From Syntrophothermus lipocalidus DSM 12680 (GTDB lineage: Bacteria; Bacillota; Syntrophomonadia; Syntrophomonadales; Syntrophothermaceae): a stretch of DNA of 64,000 nt. A program made the translations under genes and the position numbers. How positions within the stretch are numbered: the stretch's first letter is position 1; every line of letters begins with the position of its first letter. Location: the NCBI RefSeq assembly GCF_000092405.1, contig NC_014220.1:620001-684000 (forward strand), written 5' to 3'. Below are positions 47,443-56,021 of this stretch, piece by piece. The notes below the pieces were generated by a model that saw nothing but the letters and a program-made list of their open reading frames with translations, did not search any database and had not been told where the DNA came from.

Positions 47443-48309
47443 TTAATTTCCTGTCTCGGGTTTCAGCAACAACACCTCATCGAGAGGAAGACCGGTTATC
47501 TCGGCCACGTCCTCGGGCGAAAAACCTTTCTTCAAAGCCGCCCGCGCAGTTTCTATCTTTCCCTCGATTCTTCCTTCGATTTTTCCTTCAATTTTCCCTT
47601 CGATTCTTCCTTCTTTTCTTCCTTCTTCTCTTATCCACTGTTCAATCTGGGTCATCGCTACCACCTCCAATAAACGCCTTTTTTCTGCTTCTGTCATGTA
47701 CTTGTCGCTCAAGGCTATAATCGCCGCAAATACCAGGTTCTGCTTTTCATCCTTAATCTTTTTCGCCAACTCCGCCGCCTTCAATGCTACTTCCCCTTCA
47801 CTTTCTTCATGTTCCATTAAGGGAAGAAAGATGAGGCGCACTACCTCACTTTTGCTTAATTCTTCCCCTCTTTCAATTTTTTCGCTTAAGTAGCGGTATT
47901 CTTTTTCTCCATCCAGTCGGTGTAGGTAGACGTTTTTTACCCGGTATGCCAGCGAGCCACAGTCAAAACCATCTGATGCTTCTTTTACTCGGCCCGAATA
48001 TATAACCACAGTTCTGATGGTCTGCCAGTATCGTTCCAGCAGTTTCAGGTCGTACCCGGCAAAGCGATGTAAATCGTTTCTTGACACCGCTGTCGTCTGA
48101 AATTCCAGGTGTAAAAGGCTTCCATCTGCCAGGCGAAAGAGAAAGTCTATGCGCTCTTCCTTGACTTCAGCTACCGGGAGTACGGTGGGCAGCATATCCA
48201 CTATGGGCGGAAGATCAAGTCCGATAGCTTCCAGGGTCTGCCCGCGGAAAGCTTCAGCTGTGGCTTTAAGGATTATGTCGCTTGTTTGGCGGCTTATTCT
48301 AGTCTCCAG
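47443..48309 (-). CDS. Rpn/PD-(D/E)XK family nuclease-like protein
   Basis: About 288 residues if it begins at the CTG at 48309, or 252 from the first standard codon (GTG 48201). VKEERIDFLFRLADGSLLHL and EFQTT carry the D...ExQ core of the PD-(D/E)XK fold of Rpn recombination-promoting nucleases. The C-terminus has a run of GKIEG/GRIEG units, common in this family, encoded by 12-base DNA repeats at about 47557-47628. Codons 5' of 48201 read TRISRQTSDIILKATAEAFR, which belongs to the family, but contain no ATG/GTG/TTG; GAGGAGGGG lies 8 bases before the CTG. Confidence 0.75.
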   Translation of the reverse strand: METRISRQTSDIILKATAEAFRGQTLEAIGLDLPPIVDMLPTVLPVAEVKEERIDFLFRLADGSLLHLEFQTTAVSRNDLHRFAGYDLKLLERYWQTIRTVVIYSGRVKEASDGFDCGSLAYRVKNVYLHRLDGEKEYRYLSEKIERGEELSKSEVVRLIFLPLMEHEESEGEVALKAAELAKKIKDEKQNLVFAAIIALSDKYMTEAEKRRLLEVVAMTQIEQWIREEGRKEGRIEGKIEGKIEGRIEGKIETARAALKKGFSPEDVAEITGLPLDEVLLLKPETGN

Positions 48310-48332
48310 CGTCTTTACCCCTCCTCGCTTTC

Positions 48333-48362
48333 ATTATACCGATAAATATTTAAGGCCAGCAA
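48333..48362 (-). promoter_or_regulatory. Possible promoter of the Rpn-like gene
   Basis: On the minus strand TTGCTG (48357-48362) and TATAAT (48333-48338) are 18 bases apart. The start site would fall at or just before the GAGGAGGGG ribosome site, so the leader is very short. Confidence 0.4.
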
Positions 48363-48467
48363 GCGGTAAAGATGCGGTTGTAGCTTCGTCGGTGCAGGCG
48401 CCGAGCGAGGAGTTTCTGTCTGTGGACCAGCTCCGGGTGAATTCAGCCATCACTTGACTCAATCCGG

Positions 48468-49352
48468 TTATGACTGCTGCCTCAGAACAAATTCATTTTT
48501 GAGGTTCTTCAGGTTATTCATGAGAATTTCCGATTTCAGCATCACGAGCTCGACTTGCTGTTTTTTTATGGCTTGTTCCAGGTCCTGGACTGAGAATTCG
48601 GTGCGGCTGATGATGCTTTGGTCTGCTCCCTGGGCTTGGGCCTTGAGGTGGTCCCAGTATTCCCGCAAACGGGCAGCATGCTGGCTGGCGGGGGTCCATT
48701 GGCCTTGGCTTGCTTTAAGCGTGGCAGCCATAGCCTCGTATTTGACCCGAAAGTAGTCTGGGGGAACAGGGGAAGTGAAGACCTCAACCACATCGGCGTA
48801 AGAACTATAAAGCTCGATAGCCGCCTCCAGGGCAATTTCAGGGTTTCTTTGGGCTACCGCGGCGGTGAGGTTTTCGAGGCGATCCTCGAACTGGGTGCGC
48901 TTGGAAGTACTGAGCCCGGCTTTGACTGCTTCCGGTTCCAGCATATTCCAGTTCTTGTGCATGTTCTTGAGGGTTTGGTCCTCCTTACTCCAATTGCTGC
49001 TTTGAGAACCGGATTGGGACTTCTTGGATTGGTTTCCGGTCTCTTTTGACTTGGACTTGGTTTGAGCTGTCGAGGTTTTTTCCTGTTCAGAGCTTTTTTC
49101 AGGTTCTAACTTCGTGTTTTGGACAAGAGACGCCGGTTTGTTGCCGGATTTGTACTTGCTATCGACTACTGCAATTATCTGTTCGAGGTCAGTAAGGAAC
49201 TGGGACAGAGCCCCGGGAGCCTGCGGTTTTTGCCCGATAACAGGCCCCGGCTTTTTCGCTTCAGAGTTGCGTGAGCCCGAGCACCCCGGTAGTGTCAAGC
49301 TCAGGGCTAGAAGGATTATTAACATTAAAACTACGGGTGAACGCATTCTCAA
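48468..49352 (-). CDS. Lipoprotein of unknown function with a Ser/Lys/Gln-rich linker
   Basis: A 294-residue protein with a signal peptide and lipobox LPGC (Cys24). The region of about residues 85-125 is low-complexity (Ser, Lys, Gln, Thr). Most of the rest is predicted helical, for example LENLTAAVAQRNPEIALEAA and VQDLEQAIKKQQVELVMLKS. Starts TTG 49352 (GGGAGGG 7 bases upstream) or ATG 49346. No known domain was recognised; it is probably an extracytoplasmic helical protein. Confidence 0.7.
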   Translation of the reverse strand: MRMRSPVVLMLIILLALSLTLPGCSGSRNSEAKKPGPVIGQKPQAPGALSQFLTDLEQIIAVVDSKYKSGNKPASLVQNTKLEPEKSSEQEKTSTAQTKSKSKETGNQSKKSQSGSQSSNWSKEDQTLKNMHKNWNMLEPEAVKAGLSTSKRTQFEDRLENLTAAVAQRNPEIALEAAIELYSSYADVVEVFTSPVPPDYFRVKYEAMAATLKASQGQWTPASQHAARLREYWDHLKAQAQGADQSIISRTEFSVQDLEQAIKKQQVELVMLKSEILMNNLKNLKNEFVLRQQS

Positions 49353-49416
49353 TTTTTATCCCTCCCGGGAAGTGGTTTAACAGTCGTGGTGGTGAATTTG
49401 CGCGGTCCCCAAAAGG

Positions 49417-51009
49417 TTAACTCCCTGACACGTATACCCGGTAATCGATATTGGGAAAGATGTTGTTCCTGGCTTCTAATTCTCGAAGCCATTCGTCATC
49501 GCGGCGACCTTCCTGAAGCAGGTAATATAGTCTGGTGAAGTTGTTTACGTGTTCCTTAGTGCGGCGCACAGCGTATTCTACCATTGTCCCTGTCTTCATG
49601 ATGAAAGCCCAGTCGCTGGATTGAGCCAGTAAAAGCTCCCTAGCAGCCTGGTTAAGCATACGCCTGATGATGTCATCCGAACTGGGATATCGGTTGGCCA
49701 GCTCGACCATGCGCTCACCTGCTTTGTGGAGGTGGCGGTAGATCCATTCATTAGACTTTTCCAACCATACCTCGTTGTAGCCTTTATGTCCCCAACTGCA
49801 AGCATTAGGTACCGCTGCCTGGTTCATCGGATATTCTTCCAAGTAGTCGGAAGCAGTAGTCGTCCGGAACACCTGTTGATCGTGAGGTATCTTGCGCAGG
49901 AGATAGTTGAGGAAATCGGGGCCTTCGAACCACCAGTGACCGAAGAGTTCAGCGTCGTAAGGGGCAACCACGATTGGTTTTCGGTCCAAAATTTGCGCTA
50001 GGTACTCGATCTGGCGTTCCCGGTTGAACATGAAGTTGCCAGCGTGGATAGCCGCTTTTTGCCGGGCCCAGTCCGGTTGGTAAGGTTCCTTGTACTCGCC
50101 TTTGCCGGTTATGCGGTAATATTTGATCCCCGTATCCAAGCGGATCCCTTCCGGGTGGACGTACTCCTTGATGTAATCGAAGTCCAAGTCATAGCCTATG
50201 TCCCTGTAAAATTCGCGGTAGTCAGGGTCCCCGGGGTAGCCTTCTTTGGCACTCCACACCTGTTTGGAAGACTCGACATCCCGGCCAAAAGCCGCAACTC
50301 CGCTCCCAGGGCAGTAAAGAGGGGCATAGACCCCATAGCGGGGCCGGCGCGAAGCGTACATGATGCCGTGGGTGTCGGTGAAAAAATAACGAACACCGTA
50401 CTCTTTAAGAACCAGGTCGTCCCCGGGTTTGTACCCGCATTCGGGAAGCCAGAGGCCACGAGGAGGCTGCCCGAATGTTTCGCGAAACACCTGGATCCCG
50501 ACTGCTACTTGGGCCCGTACCTGCTCTTTCTGAATGCCTATCAGGGGTAAGTAACCGTGGGTGGCACACGTAGTTATCAGCTCCACCTTACCCGTTGCCA
50601 AGAGCTCCTGGAAGGCACGGATCAGCCGGCCTTTGTACCTGTGGAAGAGAAACCGGTAAGCATTGGTGAAACGGCGTTCGTACATCTGGGCGACATAGTT
50701 GAAATCGGGCATGTTCCGGGTTCGTACCAGTTCTTTTTCCGAGAGTTCTACCAGTTTTTCCAGGTGTTTCTTGTACCTCCTCATCAGAAGCTCGTCATTG
50801 AGCATGGTGATGAGGGTTGGGCTGAGAGATATCGTTAGCCGGAAATCGATCTCATCCTCCGCTAATCTGGTCAGCACCTGGACTAAGGGTATATAAGTTT
50901 CGGTTATGGCCTCATAAAGCCATCGTTCCTCCAAACAGTGTTCGCTCTCAGGATGACGGACAAAAGGCAGGTGAGCGTGAAGCAATAGCAATAAGTAACC
51001 TTTGATCAC
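49417..51009 (-). CDS. GH57 1,4-alpha-glucan branching enzyme (DUF1957)
   Basis: A 530-residue glycoside hydrolase family 57 protein. LLLLHAHLPFVRHPESE is the first conserved region, GLWLPECGYKPGDD contains the nucleophile Glu, and APYDAELFGHWWFEGPDFL holds the acid/base Asp. The C-terminal helical DUF1957 part is present. Such enzymes introduce alpha-1,6 branches in glycogen-like polymers. It lies 2 bases after the DUF4912 gene, so they are cotranscribed. Confidence 0.92.
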   Translation of the reverse strand: MIKGYLLLLLHAHLPFVRHPESEHCLEERWLYEAITETYIPLVQVLTRLAEDEIDFRLTISLSPTLITMLNDELLMRRYKKHLEKLVELSEKELVRTRNMPDFNYVAQMYERRFTNAYRFLFHRYKGRLIRAFQELLATGKVELITTCATHGYLPLIGIQKEQVRAQVAVGIQVFRETFGQPPRGLWLPECGYKPGDDLVLKEYGVRYFFTDTHGIMYASRRPRYGVYAPLYCPGSGVAAFGRDVESSKQVWSAKEGYPGDPDYREFYRDIGYDLDFDYIKEYVHPEGIRLDTGIKYYRITGKGEYKEPYQPDWARQKAAIHAGNFMFNRERQIEYLAQILDRKPIVVAPYDAELFGHWWFEGPDFLNYLLRKIPHDQQVFRTTTASDYLEEYPMNQAAVPNACSWGHKGYNEVWLEKSNEWIYRHLHKAGERMVELANRYPSSDDIIRRMLNQAARELLLAQSSDWAFIMKTGTMVEYAVRRTKEHVNNFTRLYYLLQEGRRDDEWLRELEARNNIFPNIDYRVYVSGS

Positions 51010-51011
51010 TG

Positions 51012-51665
51012 TCAGTCTCCTTTCCAGCCGGGCTCAAAATCGTAGAATGAAGGCGAAGTGGCGTCGAACGGGATGGCACCTATTCTTTCAATTATTCTTT
51101 GCTCGTAGTCATTTACCATCATCCACTCTTCGTCTCCCAGAGTTGAAATGTCATTGCGGGGGGTCATGACCGCGTTGGATACGGTAATAGGGAGAAAGCC
51201 GGAGGGCGTAAGCAGCCCTAGTATACCGTAATAAGGGGTATTAGGTTTGCCTACGTGGATGTGCCAGTCCCCAACCAGGCTTTTGACCCGGATATCGAAG
51301 TGAGACCGAGGATCTGACAGTTCCAGGATTCGAAGGCAGATGTTATCATAAGTGGCTAGGTCACCATAAGAATGCCGGATGGCTTCCCAGCGGTCAGGCG
51401 CTATTTCCCAGTAAGCATACAGCCATTCCGGATCCCTGACCAAGAGGGTCAACCGCACATCGTGGTAATAGCGCGGCAGTTCCACGGCAAAGGCAGGCCG
51501 CGGTCTGGTTTCAACCGGCACACCCAGCTCGTCCGAGGCTTCAAAACTGAGGTCTGAAGGGCGTGGTGCCGGTTTCTTTGAAGGTTTGTTCTGCCGCCGC
51601 CCTACAGCCAATAAGGATATGAAAGCCAAGAGAAGAAAAAGGAAGAATAATACGTCCGGATTCAT
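51012..51665 (-). CDS. DUF4912 protein with N-terminal membrane segment
   Basis: A 217-residue protein. An N-terminal anchor at about residues 4-21 is followed by a DUF4912 domain (about 65-205) containing LTLLVRDPEWLYAYWEIAPD, WHIHVGKPNTPYYGILGL and SNAVMTPRND. DUF4912 genes often neighbour GH57 branching enzymes, as here. The domain may bind carbohydrate or regulate the enzyme; its function is not established. CTAGGAGGG lies before the ATG. Confidence 0.85.
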   Translation of the reverse strand: MNPDVLFFLFLLLAFISLLAVGRRQNKPSKKPAPRPSDLSFEASDELGVPVETRPRPAFAVELPRYYHDVRLTLLVRDPEWLYAYWEIAPDRWEAIRHSYGDLATYDNICLRILELSDPRSHFDIRVKSLVGDWHIHVGKPNTPYYGILGLLTPSGFLPITVSNAVMTPRNDISTLGDEEWMMVNDYEQRIIERIGAIPFDATSPSFYDFEPGWKGD

Positions 51666-51705
51666 GATTTCCCTCCTAGGTGATCAATATTGAAAAACGA
51701 AACGA

Positions 51706-51736
51706 GGAATAATTACTGCAACGGGCTTATTATTCC
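51706..51736. promoter_or_regulatory. Inverted repeat in the divergent glucan-gene promoter region
   Basis: GGAATAAT (51706-51713) and its exact complement ATTATTCC (51729-51736) flank a 15-base spacer. It lies between the divergent DUF4912/GH57 unit and the GH15 gene, where an operator would be expected. No regulator is identified. Confidence 0.4.
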
Positions 51737-51772
51737 CAAATACCTCATAATAAATGAGCGCGGGGGATGATG

Positions 51773-53743
51773 GTGAGACAAGTAGTGTTGGGCAATGGCA
51801 GTTTGTTGTTAAATTTTGATAATGAACTTAATATTCGGGACCTTTATTGGCCTTATGGGGGGTTCGAAAACCATGGAGATAGGAATCGCACTAATTTTGG
51901 CGTCTATACAGACGGGAAACTTTCTTGGTTTTTTGAAGACTGCTGGCGTAAAGAGATTTCCTGCACAGAAGAAACCCCGGTTACGGACATCCGGGCATCC
52001 AATCCCGAACAGCAGGTAGATCTTGTTATCAACGATGCCGTCCACTGGGCAGAAGATTTCTACATGAAAAAAATCGCGGTAAAAAACCGAAGCGTTTACC
52101 CCCGTGAAATAAAACTGGTATTTTACCAGGACTTATCCATCAAAGGAATTGAAGCCGGGGATTCGGCCGTTTATGATCCTCAAACCGGAGGAATATACCA
52201 CTACAAAAAAGGATGTTATATCCTGGCCAATTGCCGAACCGATAAGGGTACGGCTAAAGAATACAGCACCGGAGTCAAGAGGTACCGGGGAAAAGAAGGT
52301 ACTTACCGGGATGCGGAGGACGGTATGCTTTCACTGAACCCGGTTGCTGATGGGCCTGTTGACAGTGCTCTCTCCGTAAGCTTGAACTTGGAAGCAGGGG
52401 AGGAAGGCCTGGTCTACTACTGGCTCATCGTGTGTCACTCTCTTGCCGCCTTGAGAAGAGCCAATGACCGCTTTATGAGTAAACATCCGGAAACTTGGTT
52501 GCAAGAGATAATCAGGTACTACCGCCGCTGGATCAAGAGACAGGAACGAGATTATCAGGATCTGAGTCCGGAGGTACAGCGGGTTTTTAAACAGAGCTTG
52601 TTTACTATTAAGGCTCAAATGGACAGGAGAGGGGCGGTGGTTGCATCTTCCGATGCCGATACGTTTCTGGTGGCACGGGATCACTACATGTATTTATGGC
52701 CGCGGGACGGGGCCATGGTCGCTCACGCTTTGGACCTGGCCGGTTACCCTGAAGAGACCCGTAAGTTTTACACGTTTTGTGGTGCCCTGCTGTCAGATGA
52801 AGGGTATTTTCTGCAGCGCTACAACCCGGACGGAAGCCCGGGATGTACCTGGCATCCATGGCTCATGCACGGCCAGCCCTGTTTGCCTATCCAAGAAGAC
52901 GAGACCGCGCTTGTGATATGGGCTCTGGGGCAGCACTGCCGGCTTTATCAAGATGAGGATTTTGCGAGGTCGATGTTTGAGAGCCTGGTCAGGCCATCCG
53001 TCAGGTTCATGCTGGATTACACCGATGCGGTTACGGGTTTGCCCAAGCCGAGCTGGGACCTGTGGGAGGAGCGTTGGGGCATTTTCGCTTTTACCTGCGG
53101 GGCGGTGTATGGGGCTTTGCAGGCAGGAGCTCTGATGGCCCGGGCTCTCAATGCGATGGACCTGGCTGACGAATGCGAGAAAAGAACGGCTGAACTAAAG
53201 CAGGCGATGGTGAGGTGGTTGTATTCGGAACAGCTGGGACGGTTTGCCCGGGGCCTTTTAATCAGCGAACAGGATGAGATGATGACGGATCTCACCCTCG
53301 ATTCCAGTCTGCACGGGCTATACGCGTTTGGAGCTTTTGCGCCGGGGGACGAGAAAGTAGTGAAAACTATTCATACCTTAAAGGAGGGGTTATGGGTCAA
53401 GACCTCCGTCGGCGGGATGGCTCGTTACCCTGGGGATTATTACTTCCGAGTAGCCGACAATCTGCATGAGGTACCTGGGAATCCTTGGATAATCACTACT
53501 TTGTGGCTAGCAGACTGGTATATCCGGAGAGCGGAAGGCATTGGTGATTTGAAGCCGGCCCGTGAGCTCATCGAGTGGGCCGCAGCCAAGGCGGTAGGTA
53601 CGTGTTCGCTGCCGGAGCAGGTTCATCCCTATACCGGCGAACCGTTGTCGGTAGTCCCTCTTACTTGGTCCCATTCCACCTTCGTGCAGGTAGTAATCTC
53701 TTACCTGGCAAAGCGGGCGAGATTGAGGAAAGAGTTGCACTGA
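51773..53743 (+). CDS. GH15 glucoamylase/trehalase-like enzyme
   Basis: A 656-residue cytoplasmic glycoside hydrolase. The N-terminal beta-domain starts VRQVVLGNGSLLLNFDNELN, and the (alpha/alpha)6 barrel includes RDHYMYLWPRDGAMVAHALD, SWDLWEERWGIFAFTCGAVY (first catalytic Glu) and PLTWSHSTFVQ. It lacks a signal peptide, so it acts on internal alpha-glucans. The GTG at 51773 is used because GGGGG ends 6 bases upstream; ATG codons at 51767 and 51770 lie too close to it. It is divergent from the GH57/DUF4912 pair. Confidence 0.9.
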   Translation: MRQVVLGNGSLLLNFDNELNIRDLYWPYGGFENHGDRNRTNFGVYTDGKLSWFFEDCWRKEISCTEETPVTDIRASNPEQQVDLVINDAVHWAEDFYMKKIAVKNRSVYPREIKLVFYQDLSIKGIEAGDSAVYDPQTGGIYHYKKGCYILANCRTDKGTAKEYSTGVKRYRGKEGTYRDAEDGMLSLNPVADGPVDSALSVSLNLEAGEEGLVYYWLIVCHSLAALRRANDRFMSKHPETWLQEIIRYYRRWIKRQERDYQDLSPEVQRVFKQSLFTIKAQMDRRGAVVASSDADTFLVARDHYMYLWPRDGAMVAHALDLAGYPEETRKFYTFCGALLSDEGYFLQRYNPDGSPGCTWHPWLMHGQPCLPIQEDETALVIWALGQHCRLYQDEDFARSMFESLVRPSVRFMLDYTDAVTGLPKPSWDLWEERWGIFAFTCGAVYGALQAGALMARALNAMDLADECEKRTAELKQAMVRWLYSEQLGRFARGLLISEQDEMMTDLTLDSSLHGLYAFGAFAPGDEKVVKTIHTLKEGLWVKTSVGGMARYPGDYYFRVADNLHEVPGNPWIITTLWLADWYIRRAEGIGDLKPARELIEWAAAKAVGTCSLPEQVHPYTGEPLSVVPLTWSHSTFVQVVISYLAKRARLRKELH

Positions 53744-53804
53744 AAAGGATTTTGATGCCGGGGAGAGAATGTATTCATGAAAACGGAGTGGAGGCGGGCC
53801 GAGG

Positions 53805-54527
53805 GTGAGATTTCCGGGAGAGGACGTTCGTTGGGGTTTGTTCGAGGTTTTTGCGGTGCTGATTGTTACCTTCTTGGTAGTGCAGTCTTATCCGTGGTGG
53901 GGGCCCCAGGTTATGGCTTACCTGGTTTACAAGGGCTGGGTTTCAGCGACCTTGATAAACGAGTTTATTTTTACTTATTTGATTCAATTTGTGGTCATGG
54001 TGGGAGCGGTACTGGTTCTGGCCCTGGTAGTTCGCAGGTGTTCGCCGAATAAAATAGGCTTAACACCTACCAGGGGTAAAACGCTGATCGAGTGGGGGAT
54101 TGGCGGGGGCATCTTGCTGTTTGCGGTTATCCTGGTCATGGGGCTGATTTTGCAACGAGTATTTCCCGAGATCCCTCCTCAGGCGTTCGAGTGGGTGCTA
54201 AAACGGGTCGGCAGCCTGAAAGAATTCGTTCTCTTGTTAGTGGTAATAAGCATATTGGCTCCTTTAGCCGAAGAGCTGTATTTTCGGGGATTTGTATATC
54301 CCGTCTTCCGCAAGTACACCGGAGTGACGGCCGGGATTCTCTTATCAGGGGCGTTCTTCGGAGCCGCCCACTTTGACCTGTGGCGGTTTATTCCGTTGTC
54401 GGTGGGAGGGGCGATTCTGGCTTTCGTATACGAAAAGAGCGGGTCGATATATCCTTGCTGGCTGGCCCACGGGCTGTGGAACGGGGCCATGGGGCTCGCT
54501 TACTACTTCAAGATACTCGCGGGTTGA
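53805..54527 (+). CDS. CPBP-family intramembrane metalloprotease
   Basis: A 240-residue membrane protein with six to eight hydrophobic segments. Motif 1 is AEELYFRGFVYPVF (EExxxR), motif 2 FFGAAHFDLWRF (FxxxH) and motif 3 WLAHGLWN. CPBP proteins include prenyl-protein proteases and bacteriocin-immunity proteins; the substrate is unknown. GTG start with GAGG upstream, 61 bases after the GH15 gene. Confidence 0.88.
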   Translation: MRFPGEDVRWGLFEVFAVLIVTFLVVQSYPWWGPQVMAYLVYKGWVSATLINEFIFTYLIQFVVMVGAVLVLALVVRRCSPNKIGLTPTRGKTLIEWGIGGGILLFAVILVMGLILQRVFPEIPPQAFEWVLKRVGSLKEFVLLLVVISILAPLAEELYFRGFVYPVFRKYTGVTAGILLSGAFFGAAHFDLWRFIPLSVGGAILAFVYEKSGSIYPCWLAHGLWNGAMGLAYYFKILAG

Positions 54528-54537
54528 CTGCGGGCAC

Positions 54538-54566
54538 TTGACAACCGTCGGGCGGATTCCAATAAT
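54538..54566 (+). promoter_or_regulatory. Sigma-A promoter of fmdB
   Basis: TTGACA (54538-54543) and AATAAT (54561-54566) are 17 bases apart, about 45 bases before the fmdB ATG. Confidence 0.6.
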
Positions 54567-54610
54567 TAGAGAGGAAAGTGAATTAAGAATAACGAGAGAG
54601 GGGTGAAGTT

Positions 54611-54913
54611 ATGCCAGTCTACGATTACAAATGTCAGCATTGTGGTAAGTTTGAGATCGTCCAAAGGATAACTGCTCCCCCTTTAGAGGAGTGCCCGACC
54701 TGCGGAGGCAAGGTTGAGAGGTTGATCAGCCGGAACGTAGGTATAGTTTTCAAAGGCCCGGGTTTCTATACCACCGATTCGAGAGAAAAAGACCGCCTGC
54801 GCGAGCTTAACCGGGAGAGGCAAAAGGATAACCAGGCCTTGTTGGACGGAGATGTCGGTGGTTTCGTGAAACAGTCCGATGAGACCGATAAGAGGATCGC
54901 TGAGATGGGCTAG
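54611..54913 (+). CDS. FmdB-family zinc ribbon protein
   Basis: A 100-residue protein with the N-terminal zinc ribbon MPVYDYKCQHCGKFEIVQR and CPTCGG (two CxxC pairs) and a charged C-terminal helix. Proteins of this family were named after a putative regulator of formamidase, but their role is general and unclear. GAGAGGGGTG precedes the ATG. A strong terminator follows, so it is a single-gene unit. Confidence 0.88.
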   Translation: MPVYDYKCQHCGKFEIVQRITAPPLEECPTCGGKVERLISRNVGIVFKGPGFYTTDSREKDRLRELNRERQKDNQALLDGDVGGFVKQSDETDKRIAEMG

Positions 54914-54925
54914 CTAAAAGGCAAG

Positions 54926-54954
54926 GCTCCCCCCTTTTTGGCGGGGGCTTTTTT
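54926..54954 (+). terminator. Rho-independent terminator after fmdB
   Basis: A C-rich arm (GCTCCCCCC, 54926-54934) pairs with GGCGGGGGC (54940-54948), followed by TTTTTT. It ends the fmdB transcript just before the HAD gene. Confidence 0.85.
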
Positions 54955-55021
54955 GTTGGTAGGAGGGAGAGGCCACCTGCTTGTCGAATCTGTAAAGGAA
55001 GATACGAAGGCAGGTGGGACC

Positions 55022-55783
55022 TTGTTCAAGGCCATCACGTTCGATTTTTGGAATACTTTGTATAAAGGGCCCGGAGCCAACGACGTTACGGAAAAGCGTA
55101 TCGAACTGGTGCAAAAGGTGTTGCAGGAAGGCGGTTTATCGTCGGATCGGCGGGCGATAACCAGGGCTTTCAAACGTTGCTGGCAGCGGGCATATTTTTA
55201 CCAGAGAATCAACGGGTTGGAAATAACTCCGCGTGGGCATGTGGAGTGTATCAAGAAGGAACTCGGGTTGAAGCTGGACCCGGAGTTAGATGAAAAGCTC
55301 TACCGGGCGTACACCCAGGCCCTGTTAAAGGCACCCCCGGAATTGAACGATGGTGCCCGAGATGTATTACAGGAGTTGAAAGAGCGATATCGGTTAGCGG
55401 TTATCTGTAATACCGGGGCAACCCCTGGCCTCATATTGAGAAAACTGATGGCGGCCGATGGCATTCTGGGGTATTTTGACCTTACTGTTTTTTCGGACGA
55501 AGTTACCTGGGCCAAACCGAACATCAGGATATTCCGTTATACCTTGCAGAGACTAGGGGTCAATCCGTATGAAGCGGTACACGTTGGGGACGATACCATA
55601 ACCGACGTCATCGGGGCGAAAAGGGCGGGAATGAAGGCGGTATGGATATTTCCCCAGGCGAATCAGCCTGTGCCTGAGTGCGACTGGCATATAAGGGATT
55701 TGCGTGAGCTCAGGCAGATCTTTGGGAAGGCGGTAGAATTCGGTGGAAGTGAAAAATGTAGTAGAAAGTTTGGTGTGGAATAA
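55022..55783 (+). CDS. HAD-superfamily hydrolase
   Basis: A 253-residue HAD hydrolase. Motif I is ITFDFWNTLY, where the second Asp of DxD is replaced by Trp as in several family groups. Motif II is AVICNTGATP, motif III includes AKPNIRIFRY and motif IV VHVGDDTITDVIGAK. The TTG at 55022 with AGGTGG upstream is chosen, since upstream codons run into the fmdB terminator. Its end overlaps comFB by 41 bases. The substrate is unknown; a phosphatase or dehalogenase-like role is possible. Confidence 0.82.
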   Translation: MFKAITFDFWNTLYKGPGANDVTEKRIELVQKVLQEGGLSSDRRAITRAFKRCWQRAYFYQRINGLEITPRGHVECIKKELGLKLDPELDEKLYRAYTQALLKAPPELNDGARDVLQELKERYRLAVICNTGATPGLILRKLMAADGILGYFDLTVFSDEVTWAKPNIRIFRYTLQRLGVNPYEAVHVGDDTITDVIGAKRAGMKAVWIFPQANQPVPECDWHIRDLRELRQIFGKAVEFGGSEKCSRKFGVE

Positions 55784-56021
55784 CTTGGACAGCGTCCTTG
55801 CCCATAAGGAAGGGGCATGTCGGTGTGAAAGGTGCCGGGCCGACATAGCTGCTTACGCCTTGAACCGGCTGAAACCCAGGTACGTGGTGACGGCCGAGGG
55901 TGAGGTCTATGTCAAGGCCGAGTTTCTTACTCCTCAGTTTCAGCTGGATGTCATAACCGCCTTGGCAGAGGCCGTAAACCAGGTGAGCGAGCATCCTAAC
56001 CATGGTCAACCAGAAGAATAA
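55743..56021 (+). CDS. ComFB-family protein
   Basis: A 92-residue protein with the ComFB pattern KNVVESLVWNNLDSVL, CRCERCRADIAAYALNRLKP (cysteine cluster suggesting a metal site) and PRYVVTAEGEVYVKAEF. ComFB proteins were first seen in a late competence operon and have more recently been linked to cyclic dinucleotide binding. The gene overlaps the HAD gene by 41 bases and rnhA by 20 bases. GTG start behind GGAAGGCGG. Confidence 0.85.
   Translation: MEVKNVVESLVWNNLDSVLAHKEGACRCERCRADIAAYALNRLKPRYVVTAEGEVYVKAEFLTPQFQLDVITALAEAVNQVSEHPNHGQPEE

Noticed and set aside
54938-55021. N-terminal extension of the HAD hydrolase starting within the fmdB terminator
   Set aside because: The extension would have to be transcribed from inside a terminator hairpin. 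TTG 55022 has a proper ribosome site and fits the family start.
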